This document shows, piece after piece, positions 1 to 8,024 of a stretch of 64,000 nt of DNA. The translations under genes and the position numbers were made by a program. The stretch's first letter is position 1; each line of letters opens with the position of its first letter. The notes beneath the pieces are model-generated. The model made no database searches, was not told where the DNA came from, and was given only the letters and a program-made list of their open reading frames with translations. The DNA is from Alphaproteobacteria bacterium MarineAlpha5_Bin12. Its GTDB lineage: Bacteria > Pseudomonadota > Alphaproteobacteria > HIMB59 > GCA-002718135. The stretch covers positions 1 to 64,000 of the forward strand of contig PTKS01000008.1 of NCBI GenBank assembly GCA_002937855.1, written 5' to 3'.

Positions 1-1
1 T

Positions 2-70
2 TATAATGCAAAAAATGGAATAACCTCGTGGATTGATGAAAAATTAATAACCGTTAAACCACAGTATTAA
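2..70 (+). CDS. C-terminal end of an unidentified protein (partial)
   Basis: An open frame runs from base 2 to a TAA at 68-70 and encodes 22 residues ending SWIDEKLITVKPQY. The start lies outside the window. The tail is too short to assign to a family. The gene would converge on the minus-strand FAH-family gene, with only one base between the two stop codons, the same tight convergent packing seen elsewhere in this window. It could also be a chance open frame, because no other frame evidence is available. Confidence 0.4.
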   Translation, partial: YNAKNGITSWIDEKLITVKPQY

Positions 71-71
71 T

Positions 72-926
72 TTATTCATTTTTAAAATTATTTTCAATAA
101 ATCCTAACTTTTCAATTTCACATTTAACTTTATCATTATTTGAAAGAAATTGTGGTGGCTTCATGGAATAACCAACTCCTGCAGGTGTGCCAGTAAAGAT
201 TATATCACCTGGCTCAAGAGTCATTACCTGACTTAGATAGGATATCAATTCTGGAACAGAAAATATTAACTGATTGGTATTAGAAATTTGTCTTACTTCC
301 CCATTTACATAGGATTTTATATTTAAATTATTAGGATTTTCAATTTCATCAAGAGTAGTGATATAAGGTCCAATTGGACCATAATTATCAAAGGATTTTC
401 CAAGAGTCCATTGAGATGTTTTCATTTGCCAATCCCTTGCAGAAACATCATTGCCAATACAAAAACCGAAAACATAATTCAAGGCATTATCAGTTTTTAT
501 GTAATTACCCTTTTTTCCTATTACAATCACTAATTCTACTTCATAGTCATTTTGGGAACTCACTTTAGATAATTTAATATCATCATAAGGACCTGTCAGA
601 GTGTTGATTGATTTCGAAAACCAGATTTGATTTTTTGGTTTTTCAATTTTCATTTCTAAAATATGATCAGCATAATTTAAACCGTGTGCCATTATTTTTT
701 TTGGATTTAATACTGGCGCATTTAATTTTACCTCAGTAAGTTTAAATGCATTTTCTGTTGAAATATTTATATCACTCAGTAATTGAAGGTATGATTTCCA
801 ATTATCAATTAATTCAATCATGTTATTAGGTATTTTTTCTGTTAATTGATTTAAAGGAAAAATTAATGAATTTTCAACAATACCAATTTGAGTAACTTTA
901 TTTAATGTAAAAGTTGCGAGTTTCAT
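72..926 (-). CDS. Fumarylacetoacetate hydrolase (FAH) family protein
   Basis: This 284-residue protein has the FAH-family C-terminal fold. HGLNYADH is at 81-88, the metal-ligand pattern YEVEL gives E129 and E131, GND gives D160, and [14 protein letters not shown] forms the closing signature. Family members are divalent-metal hydrolases or decarboxylases acting on 2-oxo/enol acids such as acylpyruvates and 2-oxo-hept-3-ene-dioate. It is the last gene of the sarcosine oxidase operon, 21 bases after soxG, so it probably works in the same catabolic route. The substrate cannot be read from sequence; acylpyruvase or ureidoglycolate-lyase-like activity are alternatives. Confidence 0.85.
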   Translation of the reverse strand: MKLATFTLNKVTQIGIVENSLIFPLNQLTEKIPNNMIELIDNWKSYLQLLSDINISTENAFKLTEVKLNAPVLNPKKIMAHGLNYADHILEMKIEKPKNQIWFSKSINTLTGPYDDIKLSKVSSQNDYEVELVIVIGKKGNYIKTDNALNYVFGFCIGNDVSARDWQMKTSQWTLGKSFDNYGPIGPYITTLDEIENPNNLNIKSYVNGEVRQISNTNQLIFSVPELISYLSQVMTLEPGDIIFTGTPAGVGYSMKPPQFLSNNDKVKCEIEKLGFIENNFKNE

Positions 927-947
927 TATTATAGATATATCTTGTTT

Positions 948-1505
948 TTATTTTATCTCGTACCCAAATTGAGAAGCACTTTCAAGCATTAATTCCCATA
1001 AGGAACTTGCAAATGCTCGTGGAATAAATATTTCATAATAATTTTTTGATCTCCATATAGTAACACTAACATGATGAAAAGTTGTAGAAGCTACAGTGTT
1101 AACAGGAAAAGAGTGTTCTCTAAAATCAATAGGTAAAAATCTGTTAAGAAATATTTTTGTTTTATCTCCTGTTATTTTAATATGCGTTCTTGAATGTGAA
1201 ATATCTAAAGTTGAACCTTTTTCAATAGGCATTGTATTGATTGTTGAACCTAAAACCCACCATTTTAATGGCTCTATTCTTAACATCGCGACATCTGTTG
1301 ATTGAACAGCTTTACAAGGTTGGGGATACATTTCTAAATTTAGCTCACTAGAAACTTTCTCACCTACACTCACTAAACTATCTGGCCAGGCGCTAACTTG
1401 GTGTAAAATTAAGTTTTTATTTTCATAAAATACTATTCCACACTCATCTTTACTGTTTAAAATCTTCTCATTTTTTTTAAGAATTGCAGATATACGTTCA
1501 ACCAT
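948..1505 (-). CDS. soxG: Sarcosine oxidase gamma subunit
   Basis: Small structural subunit of heterotetrameric sarcosine oxidase. The C-terminal part resembles the GcvT/aminomethyltransferase fold, and the family is usually about 180-200 residues. I start it at ATG 1505 (MVERISAIL, 185 residues) rather than at the in-frame ATG at 1529. A GGGAGG sequence lies just upstream of 1505, and this start gives an 8-base overlap with the end of soxA, in keeping with translational coupling. Assignment rests mainly on position directly after soxA and on size, with supporting patterns such as CKAVQSTDVAMLRIEP and the RTHIKITG segment. Confidence 0.88.
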   Translation of the reverse strand: MVERISAILKKNEKILNSKDECGIVFYENKNLILHQVSAWPDSLVSVGEKVSSELNLEMYPQPCKAVQSTDVAMLRIEPLKWWVLGSTINTMPIEKGSTLDISHSRTHIKITGDKTKIFLNRFLPIDFREHSFPVNTVASTTFHHVSVTIWRSKNYYEIFIPRAFASSLWELMLESASQFGYEIK

Positions 1506-4476
1506 GCATTCTACCTCCCTCAGGGTCAATCATATGAGGAGAGACAATTTCAACTTCTACATTTTTGTTTCTTATTGGATCAGATGCTATTGTGGTTTTG
1601 TTTTTCCATTTTTCGTAACCACCTGAAACAAACCCAAGACCAATCCAGTGACCTAACTCAGGTGAATGTGTGACAGAAGTTATACGTCCAATTCCATAAC
1701 CTTTTATATTTTCCAATTCACATATTATTGCCCCTGCATCAAAAGTAGTATTTTTGTCTTTAGGAAAAATTCCAACTAGTTTTTCTCTATTATTATCATT
1801 TAAAACCCCTCTTTTCCGCATTGCGCTTCCAATATAAGATTTTTTTGTTGAGGCCATTTTACCTAAACCTGCATCGTCAATTGTCACTCTACCATCAAGT
1901 TCGGCTCCCGTTACATGACCTTTCTCAATTCTTAAAGCACCTAAAGCTTCCAATCCATAAAGACATCCATTTAATGATTTTGCTTTTTTCCATATTATTT
2001 CCATCATTGGTTCTCCAAATTCTGAAGGTACGTAAATTTCAAAAGCCATTTCTCCTGAAAAACTTATTCTTGCAATCCGGCAAGGAATATTTGTAATTAA
2101 TTTTGTTTCAACCACACCCATAAAAGGTAAATTTTCATTATCTATTATTTCTGGATTTTCTAAACATGTAGAAATAGTTTCTCTAGATTTTGGTCCTGCT
2201 ACAGAGATTCCACACCATTGTTCAGATACACTTGTTAAATGAACTTTTAAATCACTCCATCGTATTTGTAAAAGTTCTTCTAGCCATGCCATTACCTTTG
2301 CAGCTTGGGTAGTTGATGTTGTCATAAAATAATCATTTTCAGATAATCTCCATGAAGTTCCATCATCCATCACAAGACCATCATCTCTAAGCATTATTCC
2401 ATAACGAGCTTTGCCAATTGGTAGTTTTGCAAATGGATTAGTATAAATTCTGTTTAAAAGTTCTGTAGCATCAGGTCCTTGAATAAAAATTTTACCAAGT
2501 GATGTCACATCACAAATCCCCACAGATTTTCTTGTAGTTTCTGCCTCTCTTACATACGCTTCAGAAATAGTTTCTTTTTCTTTCGGAAAATACCAAGGAC
2601 GTTGCCACAAACCTGCTTCAATCATAACAGCACCTTGATTTAAATTCCAATCATGTAAAGGTGATTTCCGGAGTGGTCTAAAATGATCTCCTACATTACG
2701 TCCAGCAAGAGAACCTATGGAAATTGGAGTATAAGGTGGTCTAAAAGTGGTTGTTCCAACTTCTTGAATTTTTTTATTAAGAAGTTCTGCCATAAGAGCA
2801 ATGCCGATAATGTTTCCAATTTTACCCTGATCATTTGCCATACCAAGTGTAGTATAACGTTTTAAATGTTCAACAGATATAAAACCTTCTTGATGAGCAA
2901 GTCTTATATCACTTGTTGTAACATCATGTTGAAAATCAATAAAGGATTTCGTCTTTTGGTTTTTACATTTAATTTCATAAATAGGTTTTAAAGCTTTTTT
3001 CCATCCACCAGGAACTGGAAAAGAAAAATTTTGATTTTTTTTGCCTAAAAGTTTTGATACTTTTAATCCTCCAGCTTTTCCGGACTCAATACAATTATTA
3101 TTGTCCCATACACCAGCCGCGGAACCAACTACTGTTATTGGCTCATCATGTTTGCCAGGTAAAAAACATGCATTTTCATTATTCCATTCAGCTTTTATTT
3201 TTCTATGCGAAAGTAAATGCAGAACTGGAGACCATCCCCCAGACAATAGTAAAAGATCACAATTTTCTTTTCCTTGTACACTCCAAGTATTATCTTTCAA
3301 ACTTGCTAATTGAACTTTATTAATATGCCTAGCACCTTTTGCTTTAAAAGGTGCGGAATTTAATTGAAATGTTCCTCCATTTTGTAGGAATATTTTTGAT
3401 ATATGTTTATCAATTTCAGATCTAGAATCAATTACCTGAACATCAGCACCAGATTTTAATAAAGCTATTGCTGTGTCATATACTGAATCATTATTCGTAC
3501 TTATTATTACATTTTTTCCAGGTAAAACTGCAAAACGATTTAAGTATGATTTTGCAGCATTGGCTGTCATAATACCTGGAACATCATTATTACCAAATGC
3601 TATATGCCTTTCAATAGCTCCAGTTGCTAAAATTGTTTGTTTAGAACGAATTGTCCAAAAACGTTGGCGGGGAGTTTCTTTAAATGATTCCTCATAATTA
3701 TCTTCAACTCTCTCTAATAAACCAGCAACACTATTATCATATAATCCAAAAGCAGTAGTTCGCAACATTACCTTGACACCAGCTTGGTGTAATTTTTCTA
3801 TTAATTCTTTTTCAATAAATCCTTCTTGATTTAGTAAATCTCCCCCAAGTTGAAAATCTTGTTCAACAAGTATGACATCAAGGTCATTTTGAGCAGCTTC
3901 AAGTGCAGACTCAATACCTGCTGGTCCAGAACCAACAACTAATACATCACAAAAGTCATGTGCATGTTCATATTTATCTGGATCAGGTTTTCGAGAGGCT
4001 GAACCCATTCCAGCAGCTTTTCTTATAAAATACTCATAAAACATCCAAATTTTTGTACCTCTACCCCATTCAAAAGGTGGAATACCCATAAAAGTTTTAT
4101 AATAAAATCCAGCTGATAAAAAAGAGGAAAACATACTATTAATGAAGCCTAAATCATATCTCACATTTGGAAATGCGTTTTGTCCATATGCAGTAATACC
4201 TTCATATAACTCTTGAGATGTTGCCCTAACATTTGGATCTCGATACTTACCTTTACCAATAGTAACTAAAGCGCCTGACTCTTCTACGCCTGCAGACATT
4301 ATTCCTCGCGGTCTATGATACTTAAAACTGCGTCCAATAATTGTTTGATTATTAGCTAATAAAGCAGATGCTAATGTATCATTTTGATAGCCTTGAAAAT
4401 TTTTATTATCCCAATAAAAATTAAGTTTTTTTGATCTATCAATTTGTCCGCCCTTATTAAGTCTTTTGGCTGTCAT
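1498..4476 (-). CDS. soxA: Sarcosine oxidase alpha subunit
   Basis: This 992-residue subunit is of normal length for the heterotetrameric enzyme. The order is a 2Fe-2S-like N-terminal fold (about 15-100, GRSFKYHRPRG), an NAD-binding domain (GSGPAG at 182-187), a pyridine nucleotide-disulphide oxidoreductase-like part (ATGAIERHIAFGNNDVPG), and a GcvT-like C-terminal half from about residue 600 (RKSVGICDVTSLGKIFIQGP). The enzyme demethylates sarcosine to glycine and hydrogen peroxide; the GcvT-like domain binds tetrahydrofolate and forms 5,10-methylene-THF. It overlaps soxD by four bases (ATGA) upstream and soxG downstream, so the subunits are translationally coupled. No frame disruption is seen. 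Confidence 0.96.
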   Translation of the reverse strand: MTAKRLNKGGQIDRSKKLNFYWDNKNFQGYQNDTLASALLANNQTIIGRSFKYHRPRGIMSAGVEESGALVTIGKGKYRDPNVRATSQELYEGITAYGQNAFPNVRYDLGFINSMFSSFLSAGFYYKTFMGIPPFEWGRGTKIWMFYEYFIRKAAGMGSASRKPDPDKYEHAHDFCDVLVVGSGPAGIESALEAAQNDLDVILVEQDFQLGGDLLNQEGFIEKELIEKLHQAGVKVMLRTTAFGLYDNSVAGLLERVEDNYEESFKETPRQRFWTIRSKQTILATGAIERHIAFGNNDVPGIMTANAAKSYLNRFAVLPGKNVIISTNNDSVYDTAIALLKSGADVQVIDSRSEIDKHISKIFLQNGGTFQLNSAPFKAKGARHINKVQLASLKDNTWSVQGKENCDLLLLSGGWSPVLHLLSHRKIKAEWNNENACFLPGKHDEPITVVGSAAGVWDNNNCIESGKAGGLKVSKLLGKKNQNFSFPVPGGWKKALKPIYEIKCKNQKTKSFIDFQHDVTTSDIRLAHQEGFISVEHLKRYTTLGMANDQGKIGNIIGIALMAELLNKKIQEVGTTTFRPPYTPISIGSLAGRNVGDHFRPLRKSPLHDWNLNQGAVMIEAGLWQRPWYFPKEKETISEAYVREAETTRKSVGICDVTSLGKIFIQGPDATELLNRIYTNPFAKLPIGKARYGIMLRDDGLVMDDGTSWRLSENDYFMTTSTTQAAKVMAWLEELLQIRWSDLKVHLTSVSEQWCGISVAGPKSRETISTCLENPEIIDNENLPFMGVVETKLITNIPCRIARISFSGEMAFEIYVPSEFGEPMMEIIWKKAKSLNGCLYGLEALGALRIEKGHVTGAELDGRVTIDDAGLGKMASTKKSYIGSAMRKRGVLNDNNREKLVGIFPKDKNTTFDAGAIICELENIKGYGIGRITSVTHSPELGHWIGLGFVSGGYEKWKNKTTIASDPIRNKNVEVEIVSPHMIDPEGGRMHG

Positions 4477-4757
4477 TGTTTTCTTCTTAATAGTTTAGCT
4501 AATCCATCATGAGCTGCTTCAACTGATTTAATTTCATGTGTTAAAGTATCTCTTTCAACTTTTAACCACATTCTGCATCCACTTGAATGATGCCATGTTT
4601 CAACCTGCATGCCGCAAATATTTTCTCTAAAGAATATAGCTTGCACCCATTCCTTTATAGAAGCATCTAGTTCAGGATATTTGATTGAACCATCTCCTCC
4701 ATAAGTAAATTCACTGTGATCTCTCTCACCGCAAAAAGGACATTTAATTCTAATCAT
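4473..4757 (-). CDS. soxD: Sarcosine oxidase delta subunit (zinc-binding)
   Basis: This 94-residue protein matches the small zinc subunit of heterotetrameric sarcosine oxidase. C6 and C9 (CPFCG) with H57 and C61 (HHSSGC) make the expected Cys-Cys-His-Cys zinc site. The middle segment, FFRENICGMQVETW, resembles the family pattern. It lies between soxB and soxA with a 5-base gap and a 4-base overlap respectively, the usual B-D-A-G order. The highly charged C-terminus (KLLRRKQ) is normal for the family. Confidence 0.95.
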   Translation of the reverse strand: MIRIKCPFCGERDHSEFTYGGDGSIKYPELDASIKEWVQAIFFRENICGMQVETWHHSSGCRMWLKVERDTLTHEIKSVEAAHDGLAKLLRRKQ

Positions 4758-4762
4758 TTAAT

Positions 4763-6031
4763 TTATCCATGTAGTTTAGGGTCAGGTCCAGCTCCTCTTT
4801 CATCTATGTTTATTCCTTTTTCAAATCTTTTTAAGTCATGATTTTCAATAATTTTGTCAGGACGATTATTCGCAATTAAATCAGCAAAATACCATCCAGA
4901 TGCAGGACTAGTTTTAAAACCTCCATAATTCCATCCCGCATTGAGATACAAGTTATCAATAGGTGTTTTACAAATAAAAAAAGAACCATCCATGCTCATA
5001 TCCATTATTCCAGACCAGTGTCTTAATAAACGCACTCTTCCAAGGCATGGCATGACAGACATTGCTGCTTCTGAAACATCTTGAACTATTGGTAAGTTTC
5101 CTTTTTGTGCATAAGATTTGTACCAATCAATATCTCCCCCAAAGACCATTCCCCCTTTATCTGATTGAGAAATATAAAAATGGGCACCCCCAACTCCAAA
5201 AACAACAACTTGATCAAGTAACGGTTTTAAAGGTTCAGAAACAAAAGCTTGCAACTTATGGCTTTCAATTGGTAAAGAATTCAATCCTGTCATTTTCCAT
5301 AATCTTGAAGTATTTCCTGCAACAGCAAAACCTACTTTTTTACATTTAATTTCACCTTTTGATGTAATTAAACTTTTAATGTTGCTGTCTATTCTATTAA
5401 ATCCTAAAACTTCACAATTCTGTATTATATCTATTCCATATTTATCAGTGGCTCTAGCATAACCCCAAGCAACAGCGTCATGTCTAGCAGTTCCAGCTCT
5501 TTTTTGAACTGCTGCACCCATAATAGGGAAACGAGAATTAGGTCCATAATTCAAATGAGGAATATTTTTTTTTAATTTTTCAAGACTCCAAAATTCTGCA
5601 TCACTTCCATGCAATAACATCGTGTTATATCTTCTAGCATTCGAATCTCTTGCACCAGGTGAATGAAATAAATTCACGTGAGATCTTTGGCTAAACATTA
5701 CATTATAATTTAATTCATGACTTAAATTTTCCCATAATTTAAGAGAATGTTCATAAAATTCTCTATTGCCTGGCATCATATAATTGGACCTTATTATTGT
5801 AGTGTTTCTTCCTGCATTGCCTCCACCCAGCCATCCTTTTTCAACAACAGCTACATTTTTAATATTATGGTTTTTTGCTAAATAAAATGCTGTTGCAAGT
5901 CCATGTAATCCGGCTCCTACGATTATTATATCATATTCTTTTTTTGGCTCAGGATCCCTCCATTGTCTATCCCATTTTGGATTTTTAAGGAAGCCGTTCT
6001 TAATTACATTCCATGCATTAAATCTAGTCAT
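4763..6031 (-). CDS. soxB: Sarcosine oxidase beta subunit
   Basis: FAD-dependent catalytic subunit of heterotetrameric sarcosine oxidase, 422 residues. The Rossmann motif DIIIVGAGLHGLATA is at about 34-48, and a DAO-fold domain follows. H184 in the segment GTARHDAVAWGYA lies where the covalent FMN histidine of characterised beta subunits is found (from memory of the family). RSNYM near residue 81 and the C-terminal GWNYGGFKTSPASGW are also typical. It is first of the soxBDAG genes and sits 45 bases after the EutA-like gene. A demethylase of another N-methyl amino acid is possible, since this family includes N-methylproline and dimethylglycine relatives, but the four-subunit set favours sarcosine. 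Confidence 0.95.
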   Translation of the reverse strand: MTRFNAWNVIKNGFLKNPKWDRQWRDPEPKKEYDIIIVGAGLHGLATAFYLAKNHNIKNVAVVEKGWLGGGNAGRNTTIIRSNYMMPGNREFYEHSLKLWENLSHELNYNVMFSQRSHVNLFHSPGARDSNARRYNTMLLHGSDAEFWSLEKLKKNIPHLNYGPNSRFPIMGAAVQKRAGTARHDAVAWGYARATDKYGIDIIQNCEVLGFNRIDSNIKSLITSKGEIKCKKVGFAVAGNTSRLWKMTGLNSLPIESHKLQAFVSEPLKPLLDQVVVFGVGGAHFYISQSDKGGMVFGGDIDWYKSYAQKGNLPIVQDVSEAAMSVMPCLGRVRLLRHWSGIMDMSMDGSFFICKTPIDNLYLNAGWNYGGFKTSPASGWYFADLIANNRPDKIIENHDLKRFEKGINIDERGAGPDPKLHG

Positions 6032-6076
6032 TGCTTTATTTTTATTTTATTATTTCTATTTAAACAATTATATTCT

Positions 6077-6835
6077 TTACAGAAAACTGCCTTCTCTAGA
6101 AAATATTTTTCCAAACCCTTTAATTTTATCTTTAATCCCTGCTCTTCTAAGACAACTCCACATCTGGGCTTGATTACTGGTAATAACTGGTTTTTGAGAT
6201 ATTTGTTCAATCTCTTCTATAACCCCCAATGACCTAATACCCCCGCAACTTAAAAAAATTGCTTCAGCTTTAGGGGAATCTATTTCTAGAGCAAATTTTT
6301 TCCAATAATCAGGAGTAACCCTGCCAAATGAAACTCCTGTTTCTAAATTCAACCCTTGAATATCAAGAACTTCAAAACCCTTTGCCTCTAAAAATTTTGA
6401 TTCCATTACATTTATTTCATCCAAATATGGCGTACCAACCACTAATTTTTTTATCTTAAGTTCTTTAAGGGCATCTACAACCCCTGTGACAAGAGTCATT
6501 GGTATTGAATAAGGCGCTCCCTTTTTTATCTCATTCATAACTTTTTCTTCTCCAATTACTATTGAGCCAGAGGTGCAACTGTAACTTATCACATTTGGCT
6601 TAGTATCAGGTTGAATCCTTGACGCAGCGTCAGCCATATAATTTATATGATCTGAGAGAGTCTTTACTGTTGTATAATCTTCTGTTTTAAGTCTAGTGAT
6701 ATGAATACCAACATCCTTTGGAGCCATTTCAAAAAAGTCTGACTCTCCAGCTAAATCGGTGGACATTAAAATGAAACCAATTTTTGCTCTTGGATGTCTT
6801 CCATTATCAAATTCTATGTTTCTTTCTTTATACAC
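6077..6835 (-). CDS. EutA / arylmalonate decarboxylase / maleate isomerase family protein
   Basis: This 252-residue protein belongs to the Asp/Glu racemase superfamily, in the branch with maleate cis-trans isomerase, arylmalonate decarboxylase and EutA of ectoine operons. Two active-site cysteine contexts are visible: C87 in ISYSCTSGS and C197 in IFLSCGGIRS, with VTGVVDAL and VVGTPYLDEIN between them as in the family. The start is GTG at 6835. The gene follows the creatinase-like gene by 28 bases and precedes soxB by 45, so it is in the same operon. Substrate unknown. Hydantoin racemase is a more distant alternative; the CTSGS pattern speaks for the EutA/AMDase branch. Confidence 0.8.
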   Translation of the reverse strand: MYKERNIEFDNGRHPRAKIGFILMSTDLAGESDFFEMAPKDVGIHITRLKTEDYTTVKTLSDHINYMADAASRIQPDTKPNVISYSCTSGSIVIGEEKVMNEIKKGAPYSIPMTLVTGVVDALKELKIKKLVVGTPYLDEINVMESKFLEAKGFEVLDIQGLNLETGVSFGRVTPDYWKKFALEIDSPKAEAIFLSCGGIRSLGVIEEIEQISQKPVITSNQAQMWSCLRRAGIKDKIKGFGKIFSREGSFL

Positions 6836-6863
6836 AAAAATTTCTCATTAAATAAACTTTACA

Positions 6864-8012
6864 CTATTTAACTATAGAATCTTCTAATTTTTTTGGAAAA
6901 GGAGTTATGGGCTCATATCCTTCTTCAGTTACTATAAAACTATCCCCTACTTGTGATCTAAAACTTTTTGAACTTGTTGATCCATCTACTGCAAAAACCA
7001 TTCCGGGTTTTAAAATTGTTTTATTTCCACTAACTAATTGAGGCTCTTCTAAAAAGGAAAATCCAACACCTCTCCCACATCTAAATAATGGATAATCGTA
7101 TCCAGCATTTTGTATTGTCTCAGCATAAGCTGCATGCACTTCTTCTGCGGTGACACCAGGTTTAAGCATTTTTAGGGCAGCTGCTTGACTTTCTATTGCA
7201 ACTTCATACGCTTTTTCCCAAGATTTTTCTTTTATTTCACCGATAAAAAAAAGTCTATCAAAACCAAGTTTAAAACGATGGAAATTAGTCATACCACAAA
7301 AACATAAATACATTGGTTCAGCCCATTTTAGTATTCTCGTAGATGCTCTATGATGAGTTGTAGTTATATGTTCACCTGACGCCATAATATGTAAAAAATG
7401 AATCAAAGGAGACATTCTACTTCCTTTGTAATGATTATTTAAAATCTCAGATGCTTTTCTAGTACCTGCATTAGATGCTGCTATTGCTATTTCATATTCA
7501 GGAACCCCATCACCTATAGTATCACGTGACGCTTGCATCATAGATACTCCTACTTGTCCAGCAAACCGTGCTATTTTTAATTCTTCTTCAGATTTTATCA
7601 TTCTCATTTCTGAAATTATTGGAGTTACATTTTCTATATTTTCTTTGTCAACAATTGAGTCAACATATTTACGAACTGTCGGAGGCATATGATTTTCTTC
7701 TATACCTATTTTGTTTTTATTTTTTAAGATATTTGGAATATGTTCTCTCCATTCATTTCCAACACCATCGTTCCAAGCTTCTAAATTTTCAATTGTAGCA
7801 TCATCAGCTAAAGCCATATCTACTGTCGGAGTTATTAATAAACTTTTATCATTTTTTGGAATAATCAAAATTGTTGGTCGAGCAAATTCCATATGAAGAT
7901 AATCATAATACCCAGTATAATAATAGACACTATCATCATCAGTTATTACAGCTACATCAATATTTTTTTCTTGAATTTTTTTTCTCAAAATTTCCATTCT
8001 TTTTTGAAACAT
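6864..8012 (-). CDS. Creatinase-like M24-family hydrolase lacking metal ligands
   Basis: This 382-residue protein has the two-domain pita-bread architecture: an N-terminal creatinase domain (about 1-130) and a C-terminal M24 domain (about 140-370). The link MRMIKSEEELKIARFAG is typical. Metal-dependent relatives use Asp, Asp, His, Glu, Glu. Here the expected GHG becomes GRG (R314), the IEP-type Glu is D343, the ED-type Glu is G356, and the first Asp region reads CFCG. A histidine pair (H220/H221, TTTHHRASTR) matches the region of the creatinase catalytic histidine as I recall it. Candidates are creatine amidinohydrolase or ectoine hydrolase (DoeA/EutD type). Position before soxBDAG suits creatine, since creatinase yields sarcosine. 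An AGGGG Shine-Dalgarno sequence precedes the ATG. Confidence 0.75.
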   Translation of the reverse strand: MFQKRMEILRKKIQEKNIDVAVITDDDSVYYYTGYYDYLHMEFARPTILIIPKNDKSLLITPTVDMALADDATIENLEAWNDGVGNEWREHIPNILKNKNKIGIEENHMPPTVRKYVDSIVDKENIENVTPIISEMRMIKSEEELKIARFAGQVGVSMMQASRDTIGDGVPEYEIAIAASNAGTRKASEILNNHYKGSRMSPLIHFLHIMASGEHITTTHHRASTRILKWAEPMYLCFCGMTNFHRFKLGFDRLFFIGEIKEKSWEKAYEVAIESQAAALKMLKPGVTAEEVHAAYAETIQNAGYDYPLFRCGRGVGFSFLEEPQLVSGNKTILKPGMVFAVDGSTSSKSFRSQVGDSFIVTEEGYEPITPFPKKLEDSIVK

Positions 8013-8024
8013 TTATTTCCCCTT

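Noticed and set aside
6028..6210. Minus-strand open frame of 60 codons overlapping the end of the EutA-like gene
   Set aside because: It is a frame shadow; the EutA-like frame carries both catalytic motifs.
6864..8012. DMSP lyase DddP as the identity of the M24 protein
   Set aside because: DddP depends on a full set of Asp/His/Glu metal ligands; here the equivalents read R314, D343 and G356 and the first Asp region reads CFCG.
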